Part shown: one piece after another, positions 34,265 through 46,044 of the stretch | How positions within the stretch are numbered: the first letter of the stretch is position 1 | How the letters are laid out: every line of letters starts with the position of its first letter | Source: Trema orientale | Lineage: Eukaryota; Streptophyta; Magnoliopsida; Rosales; Cannabaceae | Length of the DNA stretch: 64,000 nt | Direction: 5' to 3' | Assembly: GCA_002914845.1 (NCBI GenBank) | Contig: JXTC01000270.1 | Span: forward strand, 241,058-305,057 | Translations under genes and position numbers: made by a program | The notes under the pieces: model-generated | Told to the model about the DNA's origin: nothing | The model's input: only the letters and a program-made list of their open reading frames with translations | Databases searched by the model: none

Positions 34265-36783
34265 ACTTTATTTTTCGATGAAACTCAGCGGAACAAGGGA
34301 AACTTCGTAGAAAAAAGGAAGAAAGAAGACACTTAGAAAGAAGGGACATAGAACCGAGCCTCTCAAAACCAAGAAAATGAGAAAGACAATTGAAGATAAA
34401 AAGCTAACAAAACCAATAGCTAGGTTTTGAAATACAGTCATCATAAACAAAACTGAAAATAAAATCTGGAGTAAACCATCACCAAGTAGAACAAACAATT
34501 AAAGGAGAGGCTAAAGTATCTGCCACATGATTTCTTTCACATTAAATGTGAGAAGTAACAAAACTTATCTGGGAAATAAGATATAGAGTCCTATGCCAAG
34601 CAAGACTCCATTTTGTAGGAACTTTCAAAGAACGGAACAATAAAAGAGAGACAACATAAGTAGAGTCTAACCAAAGTTGCTTTCAGCCATATTTCTAAGC
34701 AAATTCAATAGCATGAATAGAAACTCCCAACTCTGCCTCAAATACGTAACCTAAGCCTAAAGGAATAGCAAAACAACCACGAACGAAACCATTAGAATTC
34801 CGAAAGACTCCTGAATAACAAGAGCAATTTGGACTACCAAAAGCAAAACCATCAGTGTTAACCTTTTCCCAAGACAAATGAGGAGATCTCCACACCACTT
34901 CTAAGATATGAGAAACTTTTCTAGGTCTTCCTGTGAGTTAAAAGTCCTTTAAGATCATTAATTCTGTGACAGAATTATTCATAGAGTCAATAACCAGAGA
35001 TTCAACTTCTCGAATGGAATGCCACAATAAGGATAAGGTCGACGAAAAGTTCAGCCTCATGTTCTCAAAGATGGCCTGATTGCGTGAGATCCAAACGATT
35101 CAGAATATAGAAATGATACCAACTTTCTAAAAAGCATTAAGCTGTGTACTGAAAGAGTTATGCATTGCCTTTTCCTAAGGATCATAACTGCTACCAGTTA
35201 AGAAAATTGGACAGCGAGAGGCAGAAGACAATGTTGACCACAACTATAAGACAAAAGGACAAGTGAGGAAAAGATGAAGAATCTTCCAAGTTATCTGTAC
35301 AAAACTGACAACAAGAAGGAATTAAGGGACCCTTTTTCATCAAAGCATCATCTGTAGGAATTCTATGAGGCACTAGGCGCCATAAGAAAACCGACCGTGA
35401 AGAAGGAATATAAGAAGACCATATATGTTTCCCCCAAACAACCGAACGCCCAAGATCCGTAAGAGAAGCATAAGCTTCAAAGCAAAATCCAGAACCATCT
35501 AGAGCACCGTTCCAAAATAAAATATCTGGGACATCGAGAGGAATAACCTCCTCAATAATAAACGTTACACCTGGAAATTTATTTCGAAATGAAGAGGGGA
35601 GACACCATCCATAATAAGTAATAAAGTCACCAACCACACTATCAATGGGAGAGAAAATGTCAGTTTGACTATTGATGTAGCCGATTAATGGAGAACCTAA
35701 CCAATTACTAGTCCAAAATCGCACTTTAGAATGTCTACTAATCAACCAACGAGATTCCTTAAATAAAGCAACACACAACGATCTCATACCTGGCCAAAAA
35801 GAGGATCTAACATAACAAGACCATAAGGTGCCATCTTGCTTGAAAAACGAGCTCTCAAGTAAGAATGCAAAGCAGAATCAGCAATCAAAATTCTCCATGT
35901 AAACTTTTTCAAAAGAGCCTTGTTTAAATTACTCAGGTCCCTTAACCCTAAACCACCTTCTTTTTTAGGTAGGCAACATTGTTTCTAAGAAACTTGAATG
36001 ACTTCCTCCTCAAAGTAGACCTAGTCCAAATAAAGTTTCTAATAGCAACTGTAGGCATCTTCAAAAGAGTAGAGGGAGGGCCACTTATAGATCTGAAAAG
36101 AATGAAGTAACATTCCATAAATAACAAAACTAACCAAGAATATCCGACATTCTATAGATAATGTCATACCCATCCAAGAATGCATTCTAGTAATTATTCT
36201 ATTTATCCAAGAAATAAGCCATCGTTGTCTTAGTGCAACAATATAAAGCGGAACACCCAAATAGTTAAGGCTTTCACCTCCGCATTTCAAACCACAAACA
36301 GTAGTCAAAGCGATGGTTCTAGAGGAGGAGATTCCTTTACCAAAATAGATAAGTGACTTTTTCCAATTAACCCTTCGACTCGAGAGAGTAGCATATAACT
36401 CAAATGCTAAATGAATGGCGCTCAAATTCTTCGGAGAAGCCCTACAAAAAATCAACACATCATCTATACAAAGAGAGTGTTTCAAGGCAGTCTTTCCCCT
36501 GGGAGGGGAAATCGAATCTAGAGCCCCAGAAATGAAAAGAGGAGATAAGTATCGACTCCAAAAATCCTCTGCTAAACAGAAAAGCAGCGGAGAGAGGGGA
36601 TCATCCTGTTTGACACCATAAAAGCAAAGGAAGAAACCATGAGGAACTTCATCAATAAGCACCGAAATACGAGTTGACTCAAAAATAGCCGAAATACAAT
36701 TTAGAAAGGTTCCTTGAAAACCAAAAGCACCATGGTCCTTTATTGTGGTAACTTCAACTTGAGCACCAAAGTATACAGGATAG
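34265..36783 (-). mobile_element. Decayed, 5'-truncated LINE retrotransposon
   Basis: Read on the minus strand, 36039-36770 encodes part of a non-LTR reverse transcriptase. It includes QDDPLSPLLF and LCIDDVLIFC, equivalent to the RQGDPLSP and FADD motifs. Next, 35191-35787 encodes the zf-RVT region (KHIWSSYIPSSRSVFLWRL, then CCQFC). Then 34560-34898 encodes an RNase H remnant (VNTDGFAFGS, FEAELGVSIHA). The A-rich 3' end is near 34265-34280. Stops and frameshifts separate the blocks. The endonuclease part is missing. No target duplication could be fixed, so the ends are approximate. Confidence 0.8.
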
Positions 36784-36823
36784 CATTAGCAACAACATAC
36801 TAAATCTCTATTTTATAGAATTC

Positions 36824-37045
36824 TCAAGCTTCAAGTTTTTCAAGTGCACTGCGAACAGGAAACTTATTACTAAAAGACCATACAAGAAGAAGGGCACTAA
36901 AAATGAGAAGTCCAAGCTTCAATCCTTCCACGCTGGCTGCAATATTAGACATTTGGTAAAAATAAAATAAAACAGAATTCACAACTTCATAAGGACCATG
37001 TAGAGTTGGGGAGGTATCAGAAGGCTGACGAGAGAAGGCAAACAT
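36824..37045 (-). other. Unidentified 73-codon open frame with a membrane-like segment
   Basis: The frame has an ATG start (MFAFSRQPSDTSPTLHGPY) and a hydrophobic stretch, GLKLGLLIFSALLLVWSF. It lies just beyond the truncated 5' end of the LINE and on the same strand as the candidate gene at 38060-39838. It could be a 3' exon of that gene, a captured exon, or chance. I do not recognise it. Confidence 0.25.
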
Positions 37046-37128
37046 TTTGCAACCACCAGCTTGGTCATGATTTAATCACAAAGTATTTGCACAAGTGTGC
37101 ACATAAAGTTCTAAATTTCATTAAGGAA

Positions 37129-37411
37129 ACTTAACAAAGTACAAGATGGATAATACGAATCATCCATCTTTGCAGTGACTAATCTCAAAATACAAATACA
37201 CACATATACGTGTATAAAATGAAGATTACTTGTGAGCACAAGCCATAAGCCCCCATCACAGGCATCTAAGTCAAATTCAATTGAACAATACTTAACAAAC
37301 TTGCAGATGAATAATATGAATTGTCCATCTTTGCGATGACTAATCTCAAAATACAAATACACACATTTATGTGTACACAATGAAAATTACTTGTGCAGCA
37401 CAAGTCATAAG
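37129..37411. repeat. Direct duplication, ~122-bp units spaced 161 bp
   Basis: 37129-37250 and 37290-37411 share the same order of phrases (ACTTAACAAA, CATCTTTGC, TGACTAATCTCAAAATACAA, then TTACTTGTG and AGCACAAG) with scattered differences. No coding function is apparent. Confidence 0.8.
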
Positions 37412-37865
37412 CCATAAGCTCACAACATTACAGACTAGTCATTCAAATGCACAATTTTCATTCTAACAGGGGATTACCATTTTTTTCTTTTTTTCTTTTT
37501 TTTTTTTTAAAATCATATTTGTACCCTACGTGAAAGATACAAACTCAGTTCATTCAATAAGACAACATCCACTATTTTCATAGACAATAGAAAAGCTCCC
37601 AAACTACAAGATTCCAGTTCAATTTCAAAGGGGGAAACCAGCCAATCATCTTTCATTAGCACACATTCATCAACTACAAACAGATGTGGATCAAAAATAA
37701 AAACCAAATAAAAAATTTATCAAATCAATAAGTAAAAAGGATAATTCTAGACTCCTAATGTAGATTTATAATGATATTTAATTTCTTTTCCTTCCTAGCA
37801 GAAAAGTATTCAGAGCATTTAATTTATATCATCCACTATTTTACAGTTACTTGTACTCTATTAAA

Positions 37866-37896
<31 letters not shown>

Positions 37897-38059
37897 GAGG
37901 AGTTAAACTACAATTCGACTTTTCCTCGAACACCGACTCCAAACATGTTAATAACCCTTCAATTTTCTCAATAACATGCATGCATCAAACCACCTCTTAC
38001 AACAGTTAAATGTGACATGAACCCTGCACAATTTATCTCATAGACTGAAGCAATCACAT
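37412..38059. other. AT-rich stretch, no gene assigned
   Basis: Contains a T-rich run near 37480-37510 and an A-rich run near 37878-37896. It may hold 3' UTR or intron sequence of the minus-strand candidate gene at 38060-39838. Confidence 0.4.
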
Positions 38060-39838
38060 TCATTCATTTAATTTTCTAATACAACCCACCACAAGCTCAT
38101 CTCTCCTCAAAAATGCTTTAATTCGAACATAGTCTTCTTGTACTAGTTTTTTATCCAAAAAAATAGAACCTAATTCTTGTACAAATTGATGGTTATCAAG
38201 ATATATAAACCAGTCAATAGGAAGGTCACCATTAACAGATGGAAAAACTTAAAAACATTAGGACCTTCTTCCACTACATGGATAAGATTTAATTCTATCA
38301 CTTAAGATACGGCCTTCAACTAACCTCTCCATCGAGTGTCCATGTAAACCTAGCAAATAATGAAAGCAATTATTTAACATTCACAATTTTTTGAAAAGAA
38401 AAAAAAAATTCCACCTGGTATGAGAACTACATCTTGTGTTCTGTTTCTTACAAAAGCACTTCTCCCATTTCTTTTACAAATAAAAACTTCAAACTTAAGC
38501 ACTTCATCAAAAAGTTGAGTTTAAGAAGCAAACTAATCAAGTCTTAAGACTAGAACCACAAAGTCATAGAAAAATACTATCTAGCATCAATCAGTGGATG
38601 GCCTTCAAACATGCGACGATATTCGCAATAGAATCCAAATGTCGTTTACAAATAAATACTCAGAAAACGAACACTGCATCGACCCAAGGCTAAATTAAAG
38701 AGGATACATGTAATTCACATAGATATATGAGAAGCTGCACAAGCCAAAAACAAACATAACATGTTTTCCAAAACGTTTGTCTTAGTCAATAGACATTGCT
38801 GAAAAATTTTAATGAAAGAATCAGATGTTCAAGTGATGTATTTTTACCTCACATGGACCACCCCAATTACGCTGCCACTTCAAAAATGCTATTGCTATAA
38901 CTACTTTTGTAACACACGTCAAGATTAGTCTACTCACCAGATAAATACGAGTACTACCACATACCAATTTATAATCAAGTTGCAACATTAAGGCTTCACC
39001 AGGTAAAGCTACAACTGTATCTAGGATGACATGGAGTTACAAAAGGATTCTGAAATTCGACACCTCTTCGTAGATAATAAGATAAGGAAAATAATGGGGG
39101 AGCAAAAGAATAGAGTATAAAGCAACCATCTAGTAATGGCAACAACCAACTGTACTTCCCTTAGTAATGGCTTTTATTTATCTAAAGTGTGGATTGAAGT
39201 AAAATAGTCAAAACTAAAGAGGTGTAATCACTTTAGTGTTTAATTTAAGGAAAGACCTGGCTCACGGATTTGTCCCCCGTCTGCTCCATTGTCAAAGTCT
39301 GTGACTCCAAACTTTTTTCCTGTACAAAAGAATAGCGAGTATAAAGCAATCATCTAGTACTTTAGAAATGAGATTAGATTCTTAGAACTCCAATTAGAAC
39401 TCCAACTGTTTCCGTGGCTGACTTTGCATCAGTCAGTTCATACTACCTCCATCTATGAAGGGAACTCTGCTCATCATGTAGATTTTTGGTACAATCAAAG
39501 CTATGTACTTTCTAATAAAAGCAAAATCAAGCGCCCCATCTAAGATACACTAAACAACTTTAAATTTATCAGGGTTCACATATAAACCCAATAATTCAGG
39601 TAGCTCCACATAGTCTTGCTCCCTCTCCAACCTAGAAATCCAAACAATAGCCATTAGCTTCTCTAACAGCCCACAAAAACATGACAAAGGAAGAGGAAAA
39701 CAAAAACCACAGGAAGTGCAGCAAAATCTTAAGCTAACCTGATTGAGCCCCACCTAAATATTGCAACAGTAGATCTGCCTCTTCATCAGCTGATCTCCAA
39801 GGAGCCCCAAAAATGTACGAGGTTTCCCAATGTGGCAT
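38060..39838 (-). CDS. Candidate protein-coding gene, 5 exons, unrecognised product
   Basis: Exons proposed by hand, in reading order: 39739-39838, 39257-39319, 38848-38903, 38325-38349 and 38060-38247. Every junction is GT..AG, the phases agree and the joined frame is open for 143 codons from ATG 39838 to TGA. The first exon reads MPHWETSYIFGAPWRSADE, which looks like genuine protein, and the last is a 62-codon open block containing LPIDWFIYLDNHQF. A CT-rich leader-like stretch lies upstream at about 39840-40130. The fourth exon is only 25 bp and is the weakest part. I do not recognise the family. Alternative splicing to sequence further downstream, for example 36824-37045, is possible. The gene call is moderate and the exact structure tentative. 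Confidence 0.4.
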
Positions 39839-41120
39839 AAACTTATGAAGCAGCATTACTACATAAGTGTATTACTATGATTGATAATGCTCAAAGAAGA
39901 GATATCCAATCATTGGAGAAATTGGCTTGATAGAAAATAAATGTAACTAAGAAAGTTGAGTATCAGCAAAGGAGGAAACAAAGAGTGAGTTTGTGGAGGT
40001 TTCGCAAACAGAGATTGAGATTCGGCAATGGAGTGATCGAGTTTGTTGAGGTGAGAAATTACAAACACACTCTGACAAGCTATTGTGTGGGACACTCTGG
40101 GTATTTGCTTTTGGAGAGCAAATATGCTTTTTCCTTTTTAAACCAAAAAAAAAAAAAGAAACTTTCATTTAAAAAAAAAAAAAAAAACTGAATTAAAAAT
40201 CAAGATGGAGGATAAGGTATCCTCTATGATACAAAAACAATAGCTAGAAAGGAACAAGAGGATTTTCGAAGGGACTAAGGGAGATGAGGACGGGTTATGG
40301 GATAGTGTGGAATACTGCGTTGCACTGTGGGTTTATAAGACGAAAGAGTTTAAGAACATTCCCTTTTCTGTCTTAATGAGGGATTGGTGCCTCTGGTTGT
40401 AATCCCGTGATGACATCCCAGCATCTGTTTGTTTGTTCTCCTTTATTTTAATAAAATGCTAGTTTCCTACCAGAAGAAGAAGGAAAAAAAAAAAAAGCCA
40501 ATGGGGGAAAAATGAAACAGAATATTGAGAAAACAAAACTAATATTCAGAGTGTTTTTCCAACTGAGAGTAACCAAAGACAGAAGAAAGTCCCAAAATCT
40601 TTTTGACACCAAAGCCCAAAAAGAAGCTAGAAACTTGACTTTCTTTCAATTAAGATAATATATCCCAATCCATCTCTTTAAAAATGGGATTATTTCTTTC
40701 CAACCATATCACCCAGAATATTGCCAAAATATGCTATTATTTAAAAGTTGCCAGAACTTCTACAAACAGTGACAAAATTCCAATTTTATTCCCAAACTTG
40801 ATACGAACATAGTATAGAACTTATAAACAGTGAATATTATTTAAGACAGATATGCATTTAATTTTAAACATTTGTTCAATTAGTGGCAATTTGATGAAAA
40901 TCACCACAAAAGCAAAATCTTGATCACCAATAGAGATTCTGAACAAAAACAAATATCAATCTTGATTTGAAAATTTACATAGATTTGCTATCCTTTATAC
41001 ATGAACTATAAAAATTATGAACAGATACTAGGAAAAGAAAACAGTGAATCTTAAAATCAATAACTAAAACTTCCATTTCAAAAATAAAAAATTCAATCAA
41101 ACATCAATAAGCCTGAATGC
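39839..41120. other. Presumed leader of the candidate gene, then intergenic DNA
   Basis: 39840-40130 (minus strand) looks like a CT-rich 5' leader. The rest, up to the PPR stop codon, is AT-rich with A-runs near 40145-40190 and 40480-40496. It probably includes the PPR 3' UTR just below 41121. No other gene was seen. Confidence 0.45.
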
Positions 41121-43619
41121 TTACATTGCCTTCCCTCCAATAAGAGGTTTGGGAGGGGACAGAGATCTTATTTCAGGTGCAGAACTAGGGAAAAGTATAT
41201 TCAGCCTATGCATAAGAACGTCAGACTTGGAAGGGATCTCATTCAGAAGAAACTGTTGCACAATTGGTTTCTTAAACCATTCCATTATTGAATCACCGGG
41301 CGCCCTCAAAACCACTTTACTAACCTCAAATGGAGAATCCACTGAGCTCAACATCTGAGCAACCACAATCTTTAAAGTAGGTCCAGTGACCAATTTAATG
41401 CGTCTCGGGATGACACCATAATACAACATCCGCTTTCTGAACCTGTGCAGAGTATGCACGACTGCTATAAGAGCTGCTCCTACAGATAAGTTTCTCACAT
41501 CAAGAGACCAAGCAATTTGCTGATCAAACACTATTGCCTTTGGAAAAAGCTTATTCTCGTAGGCAACCTTCCAAACACATCGTGCTCGGTTTATCTGCCC
41601 CATAAGAACAAGGTAGTTGAGTAGAACATTAACAAAGAATCTTGCAGCCCCCTCTTCCAACTCATAATCAATACCCTGAAAAAACTCTCTTACAAAAGAT
41701 AAGACAGGTTGTTTTCTATGTTCTGGGCCTGTGAAGAGTCCACACATAAAAGCATGTGCCTTATGTTTTGTAGCACTAAGGATTGACATCAAATGCCTCT
41801 CATTTTGTTCTTCCTGACATCTAACAAGATGCGCTAGAATGGATGTGTAAAGTATGAGATCAACTTTTGCAGCTGAGTTCACATAAGTTTCAAGCAAAGG
41901 CTTGGCTTGTTCATACAAACCATTCTTCATACACGACTCGAACAACTGCCTGATTATAAAATTATTAGTTCGAATCCCTGATGAACCCATGAAACGTAGC
42001 CACCTTAATGCAAGGTCAATAGAACCATCCTTGATATACACCATCAAAAGATCACTAGCACTCACATCAACAGAATATCCCATGGTCTTCATCTCAAGTA
42101 GAATTTTGGCAGCCACATCAAGGAGCTTTTTATTAGCCAGCAGCGTTAAAAGAGAAGTATAGGTACTTAGACCAGGTTTCAAACCTGCATTGGTCATTGA
42201 GTTATACAACTTCATGGCAGCATCTACTTGTCCAGAAGCAGCATGCATTTCCAAGAGACAAGAGTACGTGGACGGAGTGGGTAGAAATCCAGCCTTCTCC
42301 ATCTCTGTGAATATAGACAATGCCGCATCGAGTTTTCCTGATTTTGCATGTGATTCAACCACCAATGTGTAGAGCCCAAAGTTAGGCCTGAACCCTGCTT
42401 TCTTCATCTCATCCCACAGCCTTACCGAAGTATCCAACTTCCCTGCCTTCACATGCGACTCAATTAGAGAAACATACATTGTCACAGATGGCCTTAGCCC
42501 ATAACCCTGCATCTCTGTGTATACCCTCATAGATGTATCCAACCTCCCAGCCTTTCCCATTGAATCAACAAGGGAAGCAAAAACGTTTAATCCAGGCCTA
42601 AAACTCTTCAGTTTCATTTCTTGGAAGAGCTTAAATGCCACATCAAGGCGGCCAGATTTCGCCAGGCTTGGTACCATCAACTCATAGGTCGAAGCATCCA
42701 TCGAACAATTTGCAGCTTGCATACCCTCATAAATCTCAAATGCCTTGTAAGGCAAGCCCTTATTTAAAAACAGAGTCATGAGAGAGTTATATGTCTGAGT
42801 ATCAATTTTGTAACCAGAATCCTGAATCTTCTTGAAACAACAGAACGAGACCTCCAATTTCTCAGCTCTAGCTAAATACTGAATAACTCGATTACACGCA
42901 CTGAACGACAAATTCCCATTACCGCTTGAATCCCTCACCATTTCATCAAACAATGACTGGATCTCATCAAACTTATTACTCTTGTTCAAATTATCAAATA
43001 CCATAGCAAAACACTCGTCATTCGGAGTATACCAAGATTGCCTCTTACACCATTGAAACAAACTCAAAGCTGCGTCACAATCTTTGACAACCTTCAAGGC
43101 CTGAGTGACATGAACCATGTTGGGCACAAACTGAAGTTTGTCCAATTGGGTGTCCAATTCAGGGCCCCATTTCCACCTATTCACAACCTCGACGATCTTG
43201 GCAACCGCAGAGGCATTCAAAATCGGCTTTTTCAGCCCACCCACCATGACATGGTCGTCAAGTCCCGGCTCGACGGAACGTATACCTTTCCCACTGTAAA
43301 TGACACTCCCTGACTCATCTAAATACTCAATCTCCTCAGTCCACTCGTTAGTGGGCCTAGAGGAGCAGTAATTTCTAATGAAACAAGGGTCTATAAAACT
43401 ACGGGAAGCAGAATACCCGGGAAAGATTGGCTTGGGACCCCTAATAGAGCTTAAGAAGCTAATAAACATTCCTCCACTAGTAGCGTAGACGAGTTGTTCA
43501 TTTGGGCATAAAGCGGGGCTTCGAAACCCAAAATAGTTGACCACAGAGGAGGAATTGGGGCTCTTGGTGAGTTTGTTTTGGAGACTCGGAGAGCAGAATT
43601 TCTTCCGAAGGAGGATCAT
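41121..43619 (-). CDS. EMB2217: PPR-SMR protein, EMB2217-like (organelle RNA factor)
   Basis: A single intact 832-codon exon from ATG 43619 to TAA 41121. The N-terminus (MILLRKKFCSPSLQNKLTK) is basic and Ser-rich, as in mitochondrial presequences. P-type PPR repeats fill roughly residues 200-560, for example YNSLMTLFLNKGLPYKAFEI and YTLVVESHAKSGKLDAALSI. The C-terminal part contains SLDVRNLSVGAALIAVVHTL followed by IKLVTGPTLKI, which matches the SMR fold pattern. Length, repeat order and C-terminus agree with my memory of Arabidopsis At1g79490 (EMB2217), a member of the small PPR-SMR group. PPR proteins bind organelle RNA sequence-specifically; the exact target is unknown. A copia element begins about 300 bp upstream. 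Confidence 0.9.
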   Translation of the reverse strand: MILLRKKFCSPSLQNKLTKSPNSSSVVNYFGFRSPALCPNEQLVYATSGGMFISFLSSIRGPKPIFPGYSASRSFIDPCFIRNYCSSRPTNEWTEEIEYLDESGSVIYSGKGIRSVEPGLDDHVMVGGLKKPILNASAVAKIVEVVNRWKWGPELDTQLDKLQFVPNMVHVTQALKVVKDCDAALSLFQWCKRQSWYTPNDECFAMVFDNLNKSNKFDEIQSLFDEMVRDSSGNGNLSFSACNRVIQYLARAEKLEVSFCCFKKIQDSGYKIDTQTYNSLMTLFLNKGLPYKAFEIYEGMQAANCSMDASTYELMVPSLAKSGRLDVAFKLFQEMKLKSFRPGLNVFASLVDSMGKAGRLDTSMRVYTEMQGYGLRPSVTMYVSLIESHVKAGKLDTSVRLWDEMKKAGFRPNFGLYTLVVESHAKSGKLDAALSIFTEMEKAGFLPTPSTYSCLLEMHAASGQVDAAMKLYNSMTNAGLKPGLSTYTSLLTLLANKKLLDVAAKILLEMKTMGYSVDVSASDLLMVYIKDGSIDLALRWLRFMGSSGIRTNNFIIRQLFESCMKNGLYEQAKPLLETYVNSAAKVDLILYTSILAHLVRCQEEQNERHLMSILSATKHKAHAFMCGLFTGPEHRKQPVLSFVREFFQGIDYELEEGAARFFVNVLLNYLVLMGQINRARCVWKVAYENKLFPKAIVFDQQIAWSLDVRNLSVGAALIAVVHTLHRFRKRMLYYGVIPRRIKLVTGPTLKIVVAQMLSSVDSPFEVSKVVLRAPGDSIMEWFKKPIVQQFLLNEIPSKSDVLMHRLNILFPSSAPEIRSLSPPKPLIGGKAM

Positions 43620-43640
43620 TGTTTGGGTTTAAGGATTCCC

Positions 43641-43661
43641 AAAAAAAAAAAAAAAAAAAAA
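43641..43661. repeat. A(21) run just upstream of the PPR start codon
   Basis: A homopolymer 21 bases beyond the start codon, within the presumed 5' UTR of the minus-strand PPR gene. Confidence 0.9.
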
Positions 43662-43668
43662 GGTTTAA

Positions 43669-43690
43669 GGGTTTTAGGGATTTAGGGTTT
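43669..43690 (-). promoter_or_regulatory. Telo-box-like motif upstream of the PPR gene
   Basis: On the minus strand the bases read AAACCCTAAATCCCTAAAAC, about 50-70 bp upstream of the start codon. Telo-boxes (AAACCCTAA) are common near transcription starts of plant genes for translation and organelle gene expression. Function here is inferred from position and sequence. Confidence 0.5.
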
Positions 43691-43921
43691 AAATCGAGTG
43701 AGTACCTGATAGTTGTTGTTGCTCCACTGTTCGAAATTGCTCACAAATCTGATACAGAGGCGGCACAGAGTCAGGGAGAGACTGAGGCAACTAGAATGAG
43801 ATTAAGGGCAGTTTTGCTATTGCTGTGTTGTCATGTAGCAGCTGCTGTATATGTTCTGTGAGCAAGAAGCCGGCGGCTATGAGTAAGAAGTTCTGTCAGA
43901 TATCTATGCGTTTGGTGTGCT

Positions 43922-44389
43922 TGTTATAAATAATATTGAGAGTATATAATACGATCTTAAGAATGCTAACGCTAAACTCAAATAAATTGGTGTGCTTGTT
44001 ATAAATAATACTGAGAGTATACAATACGAACTTAAGAATGCTAACGCTAAACTCAAATAAATTGACGTGTGAAAATTTCTTATCTTCACCCTTTCACTCT
44101 TTTTTTATTTTTCTTGAAAATTTCTTATCTTCACTCTTTCACTCTTTTTTTATTTTTCTTTTTTTCTCATATTATTTAAGTGGAACTGCGAAGTCTATTT
44201 ATAGGCCAATACAATCAATCTTAGCTATTAAATTAATTGTCACTTGTATGGTATTCATCCAAGAACACCTAATACACTAATTGAAAATTTTTATCTAATT
44301 TTCAGTGATTTACACATCACCATATTATGTAGAAGAAACAATTATTGAAATAATTTAATGGACATACAAATAATAAATATTTCACAACA
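43922..44389 (-). repeat. 3' LTR of the copia element, with two internal tandem duplications
   Basis: About 118 bp longer than the other LTR. 43914-43988 and 43989-44063 are a 75-bp tandem duplication that includes 8 bases of flank (GGTGTGCT). A second ~45-bp unit (GAAAATTTCTTATCTTCAC and following) is doubled at about 44070-44160. On the minus strand TATAAATA (44195-44202) is the likely LTR TATA box. Confidence 0.88.
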
Positions 44390-44625
44390 TTCCCCCTTGG
44401 ATGTCCATTATACAAAAAAATGTCTCACTAAAACCATACTGGAAAAACATTGTGGGAGAAAAATCTAAGTTAAGGAAAAAGAGTACACAAATCTTATTTT
44501 TGTTACGCTTTGAAAAGTGCCTCATTAAAAACTTGGTCAGAAAAATCCAATGGGACAAAACATTGGCTAAGGAAAAAGAGTACAAGCGTAACTATCTCCC
44601 CCTCATAAGTAATTCACTTGAAAGT

Positions 44626-45099
44626 TCACTGAAGATCTTTGAGTCGGCGCATTCCAATTTTATGCACCAATTTCTTGAATATTATGGTAGGGAGTGATTT
44701 GGTGAATAGATCTGCCAAGTTGTCACTAGAGCGAATTTGTTGAATATCTATGTCACCTTTCTTTTGAAGTTCATGTGTGAAGAACAATTTGGGTGATATA
44801 TGCTTAGTTCTATCTCCTTTGATATAGCCTCCTTTAAATTGAGCAATGCATGCACTATTATCCTCGTGTATTATAGTTGGAATCGGTCTGATAGAAGTTA
44901 ATTTGCATGTTTTTTGAATATGTTGAATCATGGATCTCAACCATACACATTCTCGACTTTCCTCATGAAGTGCAATTATTTCAGAATGATTCAAAGAGGT
45001 AGCGATGATCATTTTTTTTGTAGAACACCAGGATATTACTGTGTCACCACTAGTAAATACGTAACCGGTTTGAGATCGAGCTTTATGTGGGTTAGACAA
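44626..45099 (-). pseudogene. Copia RNase H domain remnant
   Basis: Open for 157 codons with VISWCSTKKMIIATSLNHSE, HEDNSACIAQ and KHISPKLFFTHELQ, the usual copia RNase H sequence of motifs, up to NLADLFTKSLP near the end. It lies next to the polypurine tract, as expected for the last pol domain. Confidence 0.85.
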
Positions 45100-45201
45100 G
45101 TGTCATGCATCTGTAAAACCAGTTAATTGTGATTTGGATTTATTAGAATAAAACAAACCCATATCAGTCATTCCACGAAGATAACGAAATATTTGTTTAA
45201 C

Positions 45202-46044
45202 TCATTTCCAATGTCTTTGAGTTGGAGCAGAACTATATCTTACTAGTAAATTAACAGGAAAAGATATATCAAGCCGAGTACAATTAGCAAGATACATAAG
45301 AGCTCCAATTGTACTCAAATATGGTACTTCGAGACCAAGAATTTCTTCATTATCTTTTCGAGTACGAAAATGATCCTTATTTACATCAAGCACTAACAAC
45401 TATTGGGATACTTAATGGGTGAGCTTTGTCTATATAAAATCTTTTGAGGACCTTTTCTGTATAAGTCGACTGATGTACAAGTATATTATTTGGTAAATGC
45501 TCGATCTGGAGGCCAAGAAAAAAAATTGTTTTTCCGAGATCTCTCATTTCGAATTCTTTCTTTAAATACTCTATCACCTCATTAATCTCTTCAAGAGTCC
45601 TGATGATATTGAAATCATTAATATATACTGTAATGATAGCAAATCTAATTTCTGAGCCCTAAATAAAGACGCATGGACAAATAGGATTATTCACATACCC
45701 TTTATTCAAAAGATATTCACTAAGACGATTGTACCACATGCGTCCAAATTACTTTAATCTATATAAAAATCTTTGTAATTTTATTGAACCTCCTATGGTA
45801 TTGTATTAAGTACTTTTGGTACTTTAAATCCGTCAAGAATTTTCATATAACCATCACTATCAAGTGACTTATATAAATATGTTATTACAACATCCATCAG
45901 ATGCATTTCAAGTCCTTCAGAGGCTGCTAGACTAATTAAGTATCGTAGTGTTATTGCATCTACCATAGGAGAATATGTCTCCTCAAAATCTATTCTTGAT
46001 CTTTGTGAGAAATCTTGTGCCACAAGTCGTACTTTATATCTCAC
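45202..46044 (-). pseudogene. Copia reverse transcriptase remnant, broken
   Basis: Three separate open blocks. 45793-46044 has YKVRLVAQDFSQRSRIDFEE and TYSPMVDAITLRYLISLA. 45386-45577 has FEMRDLGKTIFFLGLQIEH. 45202-45399 has YLSTIGALMYLANCTRLDIS. The section with the catalytic YVDD lies between blocks in a disrupted frame. Confidence 0.83.
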
